From Pseudomonas protegens (GTDB taxonomy: Bacteria > Pseudomonadota > Gammaproteobacteria > Pseudomonadales > Pseudomonadaceae): 64,000 nucleotides of DNA. Both the position numbers and the translations under genes were made by a program. Within the stretch, counting starts at the first letter, position 1. The number at the start of each line of letters is the position of its first letter. Below the pieces are notes generated by a model. It was not told the DNA's origin. It ran no database searches and worked only from the letters and a program-made list of their open reading frames with translations. The stretch spans positions 6,123,001-6,187,000 of the forward strand of contig NZ_CP060201.1 in NCBI RefSeq assembly GCF_013407925.2, written 5' to 3'. Below, piece after piece: positions 41,205-50,404 of the stretch.

Positions 41205-43448
41205 TCAGGTGAAGGTGTGGCGGCTCATGGGCAGGCTGCGGACCCGCTGTCCCGTCAGCGCCGCCACCGCGTTCACGACGGCCGGCGCCACCGCGGGCAA
41301 CGGCGGCTCGCCGATACCGCCCATTTTTTCCCCGCTCTCGACCACTCGCACGTGCACCCGTGCCATCCGCGCAGGCGGCAGGATCGGATACAAGTCGTAG
41401 TTGCGAGCACGAGGCCGGCCATCGACCCACACCGACTCCTCCACCAGTGTCTGCGACAGCCCCAGCGCCACGGCGCCGTTGACTTGAGCCTCGACAATCG
41501 CCGGATTGACGATGCTGCCGGGGTCGATCGCCTGCCAGATGTCGTGCACCTTGACTTGCCCGTTCTCGATGGAGACTTCGGCAATCACCGCGGTCTGGGT
41601 GCCGAACGGCGACGCCATGGCCACGCCTCGCGCGCGCCGGGTGCCGTCCTCGGCGGTAAAGGGTCCGCGCTTCCAGCCTCCCGACAGATCACCCACCGCC
41701 CGCAGCAGTGTGGTCAGGCGCTGATTGTCCCGCAGCAGATGCAGGCGCAGTTCGAACGGGTCCTTGCCTCCCTTGTCGGCCAACTCGTCGAGGAAGGACT
41801 CATAGAAAAAGTCGTTGAGGGAATTACCCACCGAACGCCAGTAACCCAACATGGCCGGGCCCTTGACGTAGATCTGCGCGATCCGCTTGTGGGGAATCGC
41901 GTAGGACTTGCCCGACAAGCCTTCCAGCGCCGTGGGGTCGAGCTTTTCACCCTGGCGGCCGGCCAGGGCCTCGGTCGGCCCCTCGGTGGCGCTGATCGCT
42001 TCGATTGCCAGCGGCCAGCCGTCGTTATCCAGCGCGGCGCGGAAATTCACCGCGGCCACCGGACGCAGCACGTCACGCAGGAACTCTTCCTCCCGGCTCC
42101 AGATCAGTTTCACCGGGCGGCCAACCGCCTTGGCCAGCTCGATCGCCTGGGGATAGGGACTGGCCGCGTCGTAGAGGAAATGCCGACCGAAGAATCCCCC
42201 CAGCAGTGGCGAATGCAAGGTGATGCGCGACGGATCCAGCCCGGTGCGCTTGGCGATGTCGGCAAGGAACATGTCCGGCGCCTGGTTCGGCAGCCAGACC
42301 TCCAGCGAACCGTCGGGGTTGAATCTGGCCAGCGCCGAAGGCGGTTCCAGCTGCCCGTGGTTCAGGTACTGGTTGTGGTACGCGGCGTCGATCCGGGTCT
42401 TGGCGCTGGCCAGAATCGACGCCGCGTCGCCCAGGTTTTCGTCGTCCCTGGCCGGGCCCTTTTCCTTGGCAAGGCGCTGGATCCAGCCGTCGCTGGAAAA
42501 GTCTTTGGGCATCGGCCGCACCTTGCTGTCGGGCGCCGGCTCCAGCCAGTCGACCTGAATCGCCTCCACCGCGCGTTTGGCGTGCCACCAGCGTTCGGCG
42601 ACCACCGCCACGGCGCCCGGCAGACGATGCACCGAGTGCACGCCTTTCATCGCCTTGACCTGCTCTTCGTTGCGCAAACCGCCCACGGTCATGCCCAGGC
42701 GGGGCGCATGCTGAACAGCGGCATGCAGCATGCCCTCGACCTGTAGGTCGATGCTGTAGAGCGCCTTGCCCGTGGACTTGTCATAGGCATCGACGCGCTT
42801 GACCGGCTTGCCGATCCAGCGGAACCGGCTCGGGTCGCGCAGTGGCACCGAGGCCGGATCGGGAACCGGCAGGTCCATTGCCCGCTCGGCCAGTTCACCG
42901 TAGGTCAACGCGCGGCCCGACGCGGCATGCAGCACTTTGCCAGGCTCGGTGCTCAACTCGCTCACCGCCACCCCCAGCTGCAATGCGCCCGCCTGCAACA
43001 GCATGGCGCGGGCCAGGGCACCGAGGCGGCGCATCACCGGGTAGCTCATGCGCACCGACATGCTGCCGCCGGTGATGCGCATGCCGTTGTCCATGACCAC
43101 ATAGGCCTCGCCGGGTGGCGCGGCCTCCACCAGGAAGCTCGCCGGGTCGGCGTCCAGTTCTTCACCGACGATCTGCGCCATCGCGGTGAAGGTGCCCTGA
43201 CCCCCTTCCATGAACGGACACAGCAGGCGCACGCGGTTGTCCGGGCGGATTTCCAGGAACGCCGGGACCTGGGTGCCGCGCGCGGCAGGCGTCGCCGCTT
43301 GCACCCGGGGCGAACCCAGCGGCAGGCCGAAGCCCAGCACCAGCGCGCCGACGGCGGTGCCGGTCAAAAAGCGCCGGCGCGACACATTGACCGGATCGTG
43401 CAGGGCCAGCGCCGAGGCCTCCAGGGCAGGATCGATAGTCGGCTTCAT
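41205..43448 (-). CDS. molybdopterin-binding large subunit (IorB-like aldehyde/N-heterocycle oxidoreductase)
   Basis: A 747-residue protein. The N-terminus has a twin-arginine signal (SRRRFLTGTAVGALVLGFGL), so it is exported folded with cofactor. Family motifs include HGQLEPPSALARFNPDG, SPLLGGFFGRHFLYDA and YWRSVGNSLNDFFYESF, with the C-terminal IGEPPLPAVAPAV that places the catalytic glutamate. Members oxidise aldehydes or N-heteroaromatics. With the 2Fe-2S and cytochrome subunits it forms a periplasmic enzyme; the substrate is unknown. Confidence 0.88.
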   Translation of the reverse strand: MKPTIDPALEASALALHDPVNVSRRRFLTGTAVGALVLGFGLPLGSPRVQAATPAARGTQVPAFLEIRPDNRVRLLCPFMEGGQGTFTAMAQIVGEELDADPASFLVEAAPPGEAYVVMDNGMRITGGSMSVRMSYPVMRRLGALARAMLLQAGALQLGVAVSELSTEPGKVLHAASGRALTYGELAERAMDLPVPDPASVPLRDPSRFRWIGKPVKRVDAYDKSTGKALYSIDLQVEGMLHAAVQHAPRLGMTVGGLRNEEQVKAMKGVHSVHRLPGAVAVVAERWWHAKRAVEAIQVDWLEPAPDSKVRPMPKDFSSDGWIQRLAKEKGPARDDENLGDAASILASAKTRIDAAYHNQYLNHGQLEPPSALARFNPDGSLEVWLPNQAPDMFLADIAKRTGLDPSRITLHSPLLGGFFGRHFLYDAASPYPQAIELAKAVGRPVKLIWSREEEFLRDVLRPVAAVNFRAALDNDGWPLAIEAISATEGPTEALAGRQGEKLDPTALEGLSGKSYAIPHKRIAQIYVKGPAMLGYWRSVGNSLNDFFYESFLDELADKGGKDPFELRLHLLRDNQRLTTLLRAVGDLSGGWKRGPFTAEDGTRRARGVAMASPFGTQTAVIAEVSIENGQVKVHDIWQAIDPGSIVNPAIVEAQVNGAVALGLSQTLVEESVWVDGRPRARNYDLYPILPPARMARVHVRVVESGEKMGGIGEPPLPAVAPAVVNAVAALTGQRVRSLPMSRHTFT

Positions 43449-43903
43449 GACAGGTTCCTCTTGCCGGCCAGCTCATGCAGGGCAGCATGGATGGCGTTGT
43501 AAGTCCCGCAGCGGCACAGATTGACCATCGCCGCCCGGATCTGCGCGTCGCTCGGCTCGGGGTTCTGCTTGAGCAGCGCCGTGGCCGCCATCACCTGTCC
43601 GGACTGGCAGTAGCCGCACTGGGCGACCTGCAGATCGACCCAGGTGGCAACGACCCGCTTGCCCACCTCATCGGCTTCGATGGCCTCGATGGTGGTGACC
43701 TCCCGGCCGACCACCCCGGCCACCGGCGTCACGCACGAACGCACCACATTGCCGTCCACCAGCACGGAACAGGCGCCGCATTGCGCCAGCCCGCAGCCGT
43801 ACTTGGTGCCGGTCATGCCCAGATCATCGCGGATCACCCAAAGCAAGGGCGTATCGGCGTCGGCATCGACCTGATAGGTCTTCTGGTTGATTCTCAGTTC
43901 CAT
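43445..43903 (-). CDS. 2Fe-2S subunit of the molybdenum hydroxylase (IorA-like)
   Basis: A 152-residue protein. The plant-type cluster motif is KYGCGLAQCGACSVLVDG plus a downstream Cys; the second cluster motif is QCGYCQSGQVMA with CRCGTYNAI. These carry electrons from the Mo centre to heme. The stop overlaps the next start (ATGA). No signal of its own, so it is exported with the large subunit. Confidence 0.92.
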   Translation of the reverse strand: MELRINQKTYQVDADADTPLLWVIRDDLGMTGTKYGCGLAQCGACSVLVDGNVVRSCVTPVAGVVGREVTTIEAIEADEVGKRVVATWVDLQVAQCGYCQSGQVMAATALLKQNPEPSDAQIRAAMVNLCRCGTYNAIHAALHELAGKRNLS

Positions 43904-43991
43904 GGCTCACCCGCTGGATCATCGGTTGAAGGGCATTGTTATAAGGACTGACACGCAGCAAGGCGCATCAGCGGTAAAGCTGCTGCTCGGC

Positions 43992-44924
43992 TCAACCTGC
44001 CCGGTTGCCGAGCGCGTCTGCCGCAACCGGCGCTCCACGCAGCAGCCCAATGTCACGACTGGGCGCGGCGCCGAACAGGCGGCCATATTCACGGCTGAAC
44101 TGCGAAGGGCTCTCATAGCCGACGGCGAACGCCGCCCGCGAAACGTCCAGGCGCTCCATCAACATTAGCCGACGGGCCTCGTTCAGCCGCAGCCACTTCT
44201 GGTAGCGCAGCGGGCTCATGCCGGTGAGCTGGCGGAAGTGGTGGTGAAAAGTCGGGGCGCTCATCTGTACCCGCGCCGCCAGCTCATCGATGCGCAGCGC
44301 CGTGGTGTAGTTGACCTTGAGCCAGTCGATGGCTTTGGCAATGCGGTAACCCTGGCCGTCGACGGCAATGATCTGCCGCAGCCGCGGACCCTGATCGGTA
44401 TTGAGCAGCCGGTAGTGGATCTCCCGCAGAATCAGCGGCGCCAGCACCGGGATCGCCTCGGGTTCATCGAGCAGGGCCAGCAGACGATCAAGCGCGTCTT
44501 CCAGAGCGCACGACAAGGTGCCAATGCCAACGCCGCTGCCCGAGGAGGGTTGGCGCTGCGCCGGCAAGCCGCACTGGCTGATCACCTCGGCAAGCAGACT
44601 GACGTCGAGTTTGAGCACCAGCCCGACGCAGGGTTGCTCGGGGCTGGCGAGCATCACTTCGGAGTTGGCCGGCAGGTCCAGCGAGGTGAGCAGAAACCGC
44701 GAAGGGGCATAGCTGTAGCCTTCGCCGCCGACCCACAAGCGCTTTTCCCCACGCCCCACCAGCACCAGGCTCGGCTCGATCATGCACACGGCAGGGGGCG
44801 CCGGCCGGTCGCGACGAAACAGCGACAGGCCGGGGAGGGCGGTGGCGAAGTCTCCGGGCGCGCTGACGCGCGGGTCGATGTTCAGCGCCAGAGGCGATGG
44901 GGCGCGCGAATTGCTGTGGCTCAT
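43992..44924 (-). CDS. AraC-family regulator
   Basis: A 310-residue protein from MSHSNSRAPSPLAL at 44924. An N-terminal AraC_N-type sensing domain (VCMIEPSLVLVGRGEKRLWV) is followed by two C-terminal helix-turn-helix units (RIDELAARVQMSAPTFHHHF, SRAAFAVGYESPSQFSREYG). This subtype often sits beside alcohol/aldehyde dehydrogenase genes, as here: it is divergent from an ADH gene and upstream of the Mo hydroxylase operon. Confidence 0.88.
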   Translation of the reverse strand: MSHSNSRAPSPLALNIDPRVSAPGDFATALPGLSLFRRDRPAPPAVCMIEPSLVLVGRGEKRLWVGGEGYSYAPSRFLLTSLDLPANSEVMLASPEQPCVGLVLKLDVSLLAEVISQCGLPAQRQPSSGSGVGIGTLSCALEDALDRLLALLDEPEAIPVLAPLILREIHYRLLNTDQGPRLRQIIAVDGQGYRIAKAIDWLKVNYTTALRIDELAARVQMSAPTFHHHFRQLTGMSPLRYQKWLRLNEARRLMLMERLDVSRAAFAVGYESPSQFSREYGRLFGAAPSRDIGLLRGAPVAADALGNRAG

Positions 44925-45084
44925 GGCGGATGGCTCCTGTTGAGCGAACTCTAATCCGCGCCATCGGGGTTTCCTATCCATCCCCCTGCATCCCCATAGG
45001 ATTAGGCAAGTATTCAAGAGCAATGCACTAGGGCAGGGGCGGGCCGAGCGGGAGAATGCGGCGAACGGTTAGCGGAGAGCCTCC

Positions 45085-46155
45085 ATGCATGTCTTAGCTT
45101 ATGGCGCCCAGGCGGGCGACCAACCCCTTGAATCCCTGCGTATCGAGCGGCGCCATCCCGGCCCGGACGATGTGCTGATCGAGATTGCCTATTGCGGCAT
45201 CTGCCACTCGGACCTGCACCAGGTGCGCGGCGAATGGGCCGGGACGAAATTTCCCTGTGTGCCCGGTCACGAGATCGTCGGCCGGGTCGCCGCCGTGGGC
45301 CGCCAGGTCATCGGCTTCGCCCCGGGCGATCGGGTCGGCGTGGGCTGCATCGTCGACAGCTGCAAGCAATGCCAGGAGTGCGCCGAAGGCCTTGAGAACT
45401 ACTGCGACGGCATGATTGGCACCTACAACTTCGCCACGCCCGACGCGCCGGGCTGGACGCTCGGTGGCTACTCCCAGGCGATCGTCGTGCATCAGCGCTA
45501 CGTGCTGCGTATTCGCCACCCCGAGGCGCAGTTGGCGGCCGTGGCGCCGCTGCTCTGTGCTGGCATCACCACCTGGTCGCCGCTGCGGCACTGGCAGGCC
45601 GGGCCCGGGAAAAAAGTCGGCGTGGTGGGCATCGGTGGCCTGGGCCACATGGGCATCAAACTGGCCCACGCGTTGGGCGCGCAGGTGGTGGCTTTCACCA
45701 CCTCCCAGTCCAAGCGCGAGGCGGCCAAAAGCCTCGGCGCCGATGACGTGGTGATCTCAAGCGATGCCGGGCAGATGGCCGCGCACCTGCAAAGCTTCGA
45801 CCTGATCATCAACACCGTCGCCGCGCCCCACGACCTGGATGCCTTGCTGGTGCTGCTCAAGCGCGATGGCGCGATGGTCCTGGTGGGCGCGCCGGCCTCG
45901 CCGCACCCCGCGCCCAACGTGTTCAACCTGATCATGAAGCGCCGCACCCTGGCCGGATCGATGATCGGCGGTATCGCGCAAACCCAGGAGATGCTCGATT
46001 TCTGCGCCGAGCACGGCATCGTCGCGGACATCGAGCTGATCGCTGCGCAACACATCAATCAGGCTTACGAGCGGATGCTCCGGGGCGACGTCCAGTACCG
46101 TTTCGTGATCGATAACGCGACGCTGGCGCCAACCGCCACACCCACCCGCCCTTAG
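45085..46155 (+). CDS. zinc-dependent alcohol dehydrogenase (MDR family, YahK/cinnamyl type)
   Basis: A 356-residue protein. Catalytic zinc ligands lie in YCGICHSDLHQVRGEW and PGHEIVGRVAAVG. Structural zinc cysteines occur as DSCKQCQECAEGLENYC. The nucleotide loop is GVVGIGGLGHMGIKLAHALG. These NADP-dependent enzymes reduce aldehydes or oxidise primary alcohols. Divergent from the AraC gene and followed after 17 bases by an exporter. Confidence 0.9.
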   Translation: MHVLAYGAQAGDQPLESLRIERRHPGPDDVLIEIAYCGICHSDLHQVRGEWAGTKFPCVPGHEIVGRVAAVGRQVIGFAPGDRVGVGCIVDSCKQCQECAEGLENYCDGMIGTYNFATPDAPGWTLGGYSQAIVVHQRYVLRIRHPEAQLAAVAPLLCAGITTWSPLRHWQAGPGKKVGVVGIGGLGHMGIKLAHALGAQVVAFTTSQSKREAAKSLGADDVVISSDAGQMAAHLQSFDLIINTVAAPHDLDALLVLLKRDGAMVLVGAPASPHPAPNVFNLIMKRRTLAGSMIGGIAQTQEMLDFCAEHGIVADIELIAAQHINQAYERMLRGDVQYRFVIDNATLAPTATPTRP

Positions 46156-46172
46156 CTGCACAGGTAGAGTCA

Positions 46173-47369
46173 ATGACCTTTCGTTCCGCAGAAAAGACCG
46201 GCTGGAGCGCCGTGCTGGCCATGTCCCTGGCCGCATTCGCCCTGGTCGCTTCAGAGTTCATGCCCGTCAGCCTGCTGACGCCCATCGCCGCAGACCTGCA
46301 CATCACCGAAGGCCAGGCCGGGCAGGGCATTTCCGTGTCCGGGGCCTTTGCCCTGGTCACCAGCCTGGTGATTGCCGCGATTGCCGCTCGGGTCGAGCGC
46401 AAGAGGCTGCTGCTGTGCCTGACCCTGCTGATGATGGTGTCGGGCACGCTGGTCGCCCTTGCGCCGGGCTACCTCTGGTTCATGTTCGGACGTGCCCTGA
46501 TCGGCATCGCCATCGGCGGTTTCTGGTCACTGTCGGCGGCCACCGCCATGCGCCTGGTGCGGCCTGATCAGGTTCCCCGGGCGCTGGCCATGGTCAACGG
46601 GGGCAATGCTCTGGCCACGGTTATCGCCGCCCCGGCGGGCAGCTTCCTGGGCTCGCTGATAGGCTGGCGCGGCGCATTTTTCTGCGTGGTGCCTGTCGCG
46701 ACGCTGGCCGCCGTGTGGCTGCTGATCAGCCTTCCGTCCTTCACGGTCGAGCGCCGGGCGGCGAGCGGCAACGTCTTGCGGCTGATGAAGCAGTCGCCGG
46801 TCGCCCTGGGCATGCTCGCCGTCAGCGTGTTTTTCATGGGGCAGTTCATGCTGTTCACTTACCTGCGGCCATTTCTGGAGGTCGTCACCGGCGTCAGCGT
46901 GTCCACCTTGTCCTTCATGCTGCTGGGGCTGGGAGTGGCAGGTTTCATCGGCACCTGTGTGATCGAAAGATTCATGGGCAATGGCCTCTACCGCACCCTG
47001 ACGCTCATCCCCCTGGGCATGGCGGTCATCGCACTGGCGCTGGTGAACTTCGGCGCATCGCCGCTGCTGACCGCGTTGCTGCTCGGCGCATGGGGGCTGG
47101 TCGCCACGGCTGCTCCCGTTGGCTGGTGGACCTGGCTGGCGCAAACGCTGCCCGATGATGCCGAAGCCGGAGGCGGCTTGCTGGTGGCCATTGTGCAACT
47201 GGCTATCGCCGGTGGGGCGATCATTGGCGGCCTGGCCTTTGATCTGAGCGGCTATCGCGCCACCTTCGAGCTGAGCGCAGTGGTGCTGGTCGGCGCTTCG
47301 GTGCTGGCTTGGCTGGCCGGGCGCAGCGCCACTGAAATGAGCCTGGCCGGGGCGAACGCCAGGGGCTGA
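46173..47369 (+). CDS. MFS exporter (DHA1, AraJ/SotB-like)
   Basis: A 398-residue protein with twelve predicted helices. The GRALIGIAIGGFWSLSAATA motif (helix 4-5) and the LRPDQ-type loop mark the DHA1 proton antiporters such as sugar or nucleoside efflux proteins. It starts 17 bases after the ADH gene, so exporter and dehydrogenase may handle the same compound. Substrate unknown. Confidence 0.85.
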   Translation: MTFRSAEKTGWSAVLAMSLAAFALVASEFMPVSLLTPIAADLHITEGQAGQGISVSGAFALVTSLVIAAIAARVERKRLLLCLTLLMMVSGTLVALAPGYLWFMFGRALIGIAIGGFWSLSAATAMRLVRPDQVPRALAMVNGGNALATVIAAPAGSFLGSLIGWRGAFFCVVPVATLAAVWLLISLPSFTVERRAASGNVLRLMKQSPVALGMLAVSVFFMGQFMLFTYLRPFLEVVTGVSVSTLSFMLLGLGVAGFIGTCVIERFMGNGLYRTLTLIPLGMAVIALALVNFGASPLLTALLLGAWGLVATAAPVGWWTWLAQTLPDDAEAGGGLLVAIVQLAIAGGAIIGGLAFDLSGYRATFELSAVVLVGASVLAWLAGRSATEMSLAGANARG

Positions 47370-47635
47370 CGAGATCGGTGCAGACTCAGGGCCTGGGCGC
47401 ATGCACCCAGGCTGGCGGGCAACCGCCTGGGGCGAGATGGGCGTGGCAAGCATGGATCCGGCGCCGTTCATGAGCCCCGAGCAAGACCGTTGCAAGCCAG
47501 GGTGTGTCGAAAGAGAATGGCCGGCTTTCAGGCGGCGGCAGCGCTTGCTCGGTGAAATCCATGGGTTGCTTTCATGGGCGCGGAGCACTGCCGTGTTTGC
47601 CCTCGATACAGCACTGTTTTATTCAACAAGGCCAT

Positions 47636-48025
47636 ATGGAAATGAATATAAAAATACTGTTTATCGCCTCACTCGGGTTCCTGTCGCTCATTCAAACCCC
47701 GCTGTCGGTGGCGGAGAACGCCAATGGCAAAAGCCTCTATCTACAGCGATGCGCGGTGTGTCATGGAGCGGACATCAAGGGCACGGGCCCGTTGGCGCAT
47801 AAAAGCAACCCGCCGACACCGGATCTGACCACCGCCGCGTTCAAAAAGCGCCTCAATGATTATCCGGGCGTGATTGTCTCTTCAGTGATCCTGCGTCCCA
47901 ATGGCGACTTGATCCCCAGAACCTTGCGCGAGAACGGGGTAAAGATCCCGTCCCACCCTTGGAGCGTTAAGGACTTTCGCGACTTGAATCAGTACATGAG
48001 CGAGGTCATCGCCAAAAGCCGCTGA
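47636..48025 (+). CDS. small monoheme c-type cytochrome
   Basis: About 129 residues; ATG at 47636 or 47642. A signal peptide (IKILFIASLGFLSLIQTPLS) leads to LYLQRCAVCHGADIKGTGPL with one CXXCH and a later methionine-free but Pro-rich ligand region. Periplasmic electron carrier, possibly partner of the nearby Mo hydroxylase; that is inferred from position. Confidence 0.75.
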   Translation: MEMNIKILFIASLGFLSLIQTPLSVAENANGKSLYLQRCAVCHGADIKGTGPLAHKSNPPTPDLTTAAFKKRLNDYPGVIVSSVILRPNGDLIPRTLRENGVKIPSHPWSVKDFRDLNQYMSEVIAKSR

Positions 48026-48111
48026 TGGTGTCGGGGCGGCGATAGCGCACCCCTTGAGGTCAACACCCCCGGCCGCTCAAGCTTGATCAGGACAGTGGCG
48101 CTGGTTACGCC

Positions 48112-48321
48112 TCAATGCAGGGTGACAATCTTGCGGCTCTCTCCAATCCTGATCCGATCCAGTGCCCGGTTTAATCCGTCCAGGGCATTGATCAGGGCCT
48201 GGGCCTCCGCTTCCCGGCCCTCTCCCCACAGGCGCTCAGCCATTTTGTTGAGGGCCTGTATGGATCGCTCGATATCGGCAGCAGTCACGGCGCTGCTCTG
48301 TGCCGGCTGTTTCTTGGTCAT
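48112..48321 (-). CDS. small hypothetical protein
   Basis: A 69-residue helical protein (MTKKQPAQSSAVTAADIERS). The ATG at 48321 overlaps the stop of the upstream lipoprotein gene (ATGA), which decides the start over a GTG at 48336. Function unknown. Confidence 0.55.
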   Translation of the reverse strand: MTKKQPAQSSAVTAADIERSIQALNKMAERLWGEGREAEAQALINALDGLNRALDRIRIGESRKIVTLH

Positions 48322-48626
48322 TCGATCGGTTTCCACGGCGCTTGAGAATCAGCGCGAAGGCTACCACGCTCTGGATGTCGCAAGAGCACCCGCGCACGCG
48401 CTGATAGATCAACCGAGCGCACAAGAGCCGGCAGCCGCGGCATCGTGTCGATGAGGCGGGCGATCTCTCCTGCTTCCTCCATCAGCATGACGGCTTTCTG
48501 GATCAGCGAGGCATTGTGGTCCTGGGGCTCACTGGGGCGAATCGACGGGCTCATCCCACAGCTCGCCATGAAAATCCAGATGCAGGCCACCACGGACGTT
48601 ATACATTTTTTCAACAAATTGACCAT
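48318..48626 (-). CDS. small lipoprotein
   Basis: A 102-residue protein with a signal ending CIWIFMASCG (lipobox MASC), then a helical mature part (ASLIQKAVMLMEEAGEIARL). Coupled by overlap to the downstream hypothetical gene. No family recognised. Confidence 0.55.
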   Translation of the reverse strand: MVNLLKKCITSVVACIWIFMASCGMSPSIRPSEPQDHNASLIQKAVMLMEEAGEIARLIDTMPRLPALVRSVDLSARARVLLRHPERGSLRADSQAPWKPIE

Positions 48627-48701
48627 GTCGCCGGTTGCGCAGGGAGCGCTAGGATCGCCTTTTCATGCACGGGTCTTGTGGCCCTTTCGGAGCGTTACTC
48701 G

Positions 48702-49301
48702 ATGCAACAAGGACCATTGCCTCATTCATCCACTGGACTGCTGGTCAGGGAGATAAGCCTGTTGGATGTCGAGCGGTTGCAGGCGTTCTTCGTTGAGAAT
48801 CCGGACTACTTCCACATTGTTCATGGCTGTGCGCCGCAGCCGGACGAAGCCCGCGATGAAATCGATGACTGCTTGCCAGAGGGCTGGTCCTTCACTCGCA
48901 AGTGGAAGATCGGTTACTTCGACGGGGCAGGTACTCTGGTGGCCATGGTCAGTATCGTCAGCGATCTGCTGGCGCCCGGGGTTTGGCACATTGGTCTGTT
49001 CATGCTGGCCGGCTCGCTGCAGGGCCGGGGCATTGCCCGGCAGTTGCATCGCGAGCTGGAAGACTGGGCGGCCGGCCTGGGCGCGCGCTGGCTGCGCCTG
49101 AGCGTGGTGTTCGATAACGTCCGGGCCGAGGGCTTCTGGAGAGCCTGCGGCTATGTTGAGGCTCGTACCCGTGATGGGATCGAGCTAGGCCGGCTGCGGC
49201 ACCGGGTGCGCATCATGATCAAGCCGCTGTCCTCGGATTCTCTTGAGGACTACCTGACCCTGATGCCCCGCGATCAGGTCGAGCCTCCGGTGTCAGTCTG
49301 A
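48702..49301 (+). CDS. GNAT-family N-acetyltransferase
   Basis: A 199-residue protein from MQQGPLPHSSTGLLVREISL. LAGSLQGRGIARQLHRELED is the acetyl-CoA loop (QxxGxA) and LSVVFDNVRAEGFWRACGYV the conserved C-terminal motif. Target unknown. The frame extends upstream to 48516, but that part overlaps a leftward lipoprotein and lacks family features. Confidence 0.75.
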   Translation: MQQGPLPHSSTGLLVREISLLDVERLQAFFVENPDYFHIVHGCAPQPDEARDEIDDCLPEGWSFTRKWKIGYFDGAGTLVAMVSIVSDLLAPGVWHIGLFMLAGSLQGRGIARQLHRELEDWAAGLGARWLRLSVVFDNVRAEGFWRACGYVEARTRDGIELGRLRHRVRIMIKPLSSDSLEDYLTLMPRDQVEPPVSV

Positions 49302-49494
49302 GAAAAAGATTGGCAGTAGCGCGCTGTGTGCGGGTGGGGTGGGGCGTCCAAATCCGGGGGCGCGAGCGCCCGTCCGGCACCTGAGCCAGCGCTGTGCTGG
49401 ACGCTTGGCAGCCCGGGGTGAAGCCGTTCGGCCATGAACTAAAATCGCTGTCACCAGTCCCATGGGGCATCTTTGACCATCCGGGGGAAACACC

Positions 49495-49887
49495 ATGAAA
49501 ACTCGTCTCGCAACGCTCTGCGCCGTGGCTTTGGCTTCGGCCTTGCCGATTCTGACCGAGGCTGCCCAGGCTCAGTCACCCGCCCCTGAGCCGACCTATC
49601 AGAGCCAGGTGGCGCGCTATCGGTGCGAGGGCAATGTGCGCATCGAGGCGGCCTATCTGAACATCGACAATGGCACCTCGTTCGCCACGCTCCACTACAA
49701 GGACCAATTGATTCCCATGCACATCGCCCGCTCGGGTTCCGGGGCGCTGTATATCGCCGATGACGAGCAGAACAGCTTCCGCTGGCATACCAAGGGCAAG
49801 CAGGGGGTCTTGTCGCTCCTTGAGGCCGACCACACCGCCGAGGAGGAGACACTGCTCAAGGACTGCCAGGAGATCGACCCGCAGTGA
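49495..49887 (+). CDS. MliC-type periplasmic lysozyme inhibitor
   Basis: A 130-residue protein with a signal peptide (residues 1-27, ending AAQAQ). The mature part has YRCEGNVRIEAAYLNIDNGT and the strand pattern of MliC/PliC, which inhibits c-type lysozyme by inserting a Ser/Lys loop in the active site. Two cysteines, one in YRCEG and one in KDCQEI, probably pair. Protects against host or competitor lysozyme. Confidence 0.7.
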   Translation: MKTRLATLCAVALASALPILTEAAQAQSPAPEPTYQSQVARYRCEGNVRIEAAYLNIDNGTSFATLHYKDQLIPMHIARSGSGALYIADDEQNSFRWHTKGKQGVLSLLEADHTAEEETLLKDCQEIDPQ

Positions 49888-49912
49888 GCCGTTGCCGGTC
49901 TTTGTGGCCGGC

Positions 49913-49940
49913 AAAAAAAAGCCCGCGGGAGAGGGCGGGC
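49913..49940 (-). terminator. leftward Rho-independent terminator
   Basis: GCCCGC(CCTCTCCC)GCGGGC stem-loop on the minus strand followed by eight T. Confidence 0.65.
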
Positions 49941-49962
49941 GAACGTAGTTGCTTGAATGAGC
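49913..49962 (-). ncRNA. candidate short leftward RNA
   Basis: On the minus strand a TATAGT box (49974-49969) is followed about 50 bases later by a GCGGGC..GCCCGC hairpin (49940-49921) and eight T (49920-49913). No leftward gene lies upstream that would need this terminator. The -35 box is not clear, so this is tentative. Confidence 0.3.
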
Positions 49963-50111
49963 AAAGCGACTATACACAGGCGCGTTCGGCCCTTGGGTGA
50001 AGGAAATTTCATCTTGACCGGCGGTGGTCCGCTCGACGAAAGCGGGTGCTCGCCGGATCTGTTCTAACCTGAACAGGGCAGTGAAAAATCCCTTCAGGAA
50101 GAGAGGTGGGC

Positions 50112-50270
50112 ATGACAACGCCAGAGCAACGCCCTTACGAGCATGAACGCAGCGATGAAGCGCAGCAGCACGAAGTCGAACACCGCGAGCCGCCACCGCA
50201 GACCTGGAAACACCCGGACGACGGCAAGAGCCTCTCCGAGCTGGATGAAGAGCGTCCCTTGAAGCCCTAA
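50112..50270 (+). CDS. small highly charged hypothetical protein
   Basis: A 52-residue protein, MTTPEQRPYEHERSDEAQQH then HREPPPQTWKHPDDGKSLSE, rich in Glu, His and Pro and probably disordered. A GAGAGGTGG site precedes the ATG and a terminator follows directly, so it is a genuine monocistronic unit. Function unknown. Confidence 0.65.
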   Translation: MTTPEQRPYEHERSDEAQQHEVEHREPPPQTWKHPDDGKSLSELDEERPLKP

Positions 50271-50274
50271 GCCC

Positions 50275-50301
50275 AAGCCCCGCCACAGAGCGGGGCTTTT
50301 T
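50275..50301 (+). terminator. Rho-independent terminator
   Basis: AAGCCCCG-CCACAGAG-CGGGGCTT followed by T residues, five bases after the preceding stop. Confidence 0.85.
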
Positions 50302-50404
50302 GTGCCGGGTGCTCAGCCGCGCATGGCCGGCGCCGGGTCTTGGCGGCTGGCAGGCGCTTGGCGTTTGGTACAGGGCGGGCGACGCGCTGGCGGGCAGCGC
50401 TGGT

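Noticed and set aside
39844..42746. Long plus-strand frames of 518 and 509 residues
   Set aside because: Their composition (His/Arg/Gly-rich) is that of mirror frames of the cytochrome and the Mo large subunit, which carry heme and Tat motifs on the minus strand.
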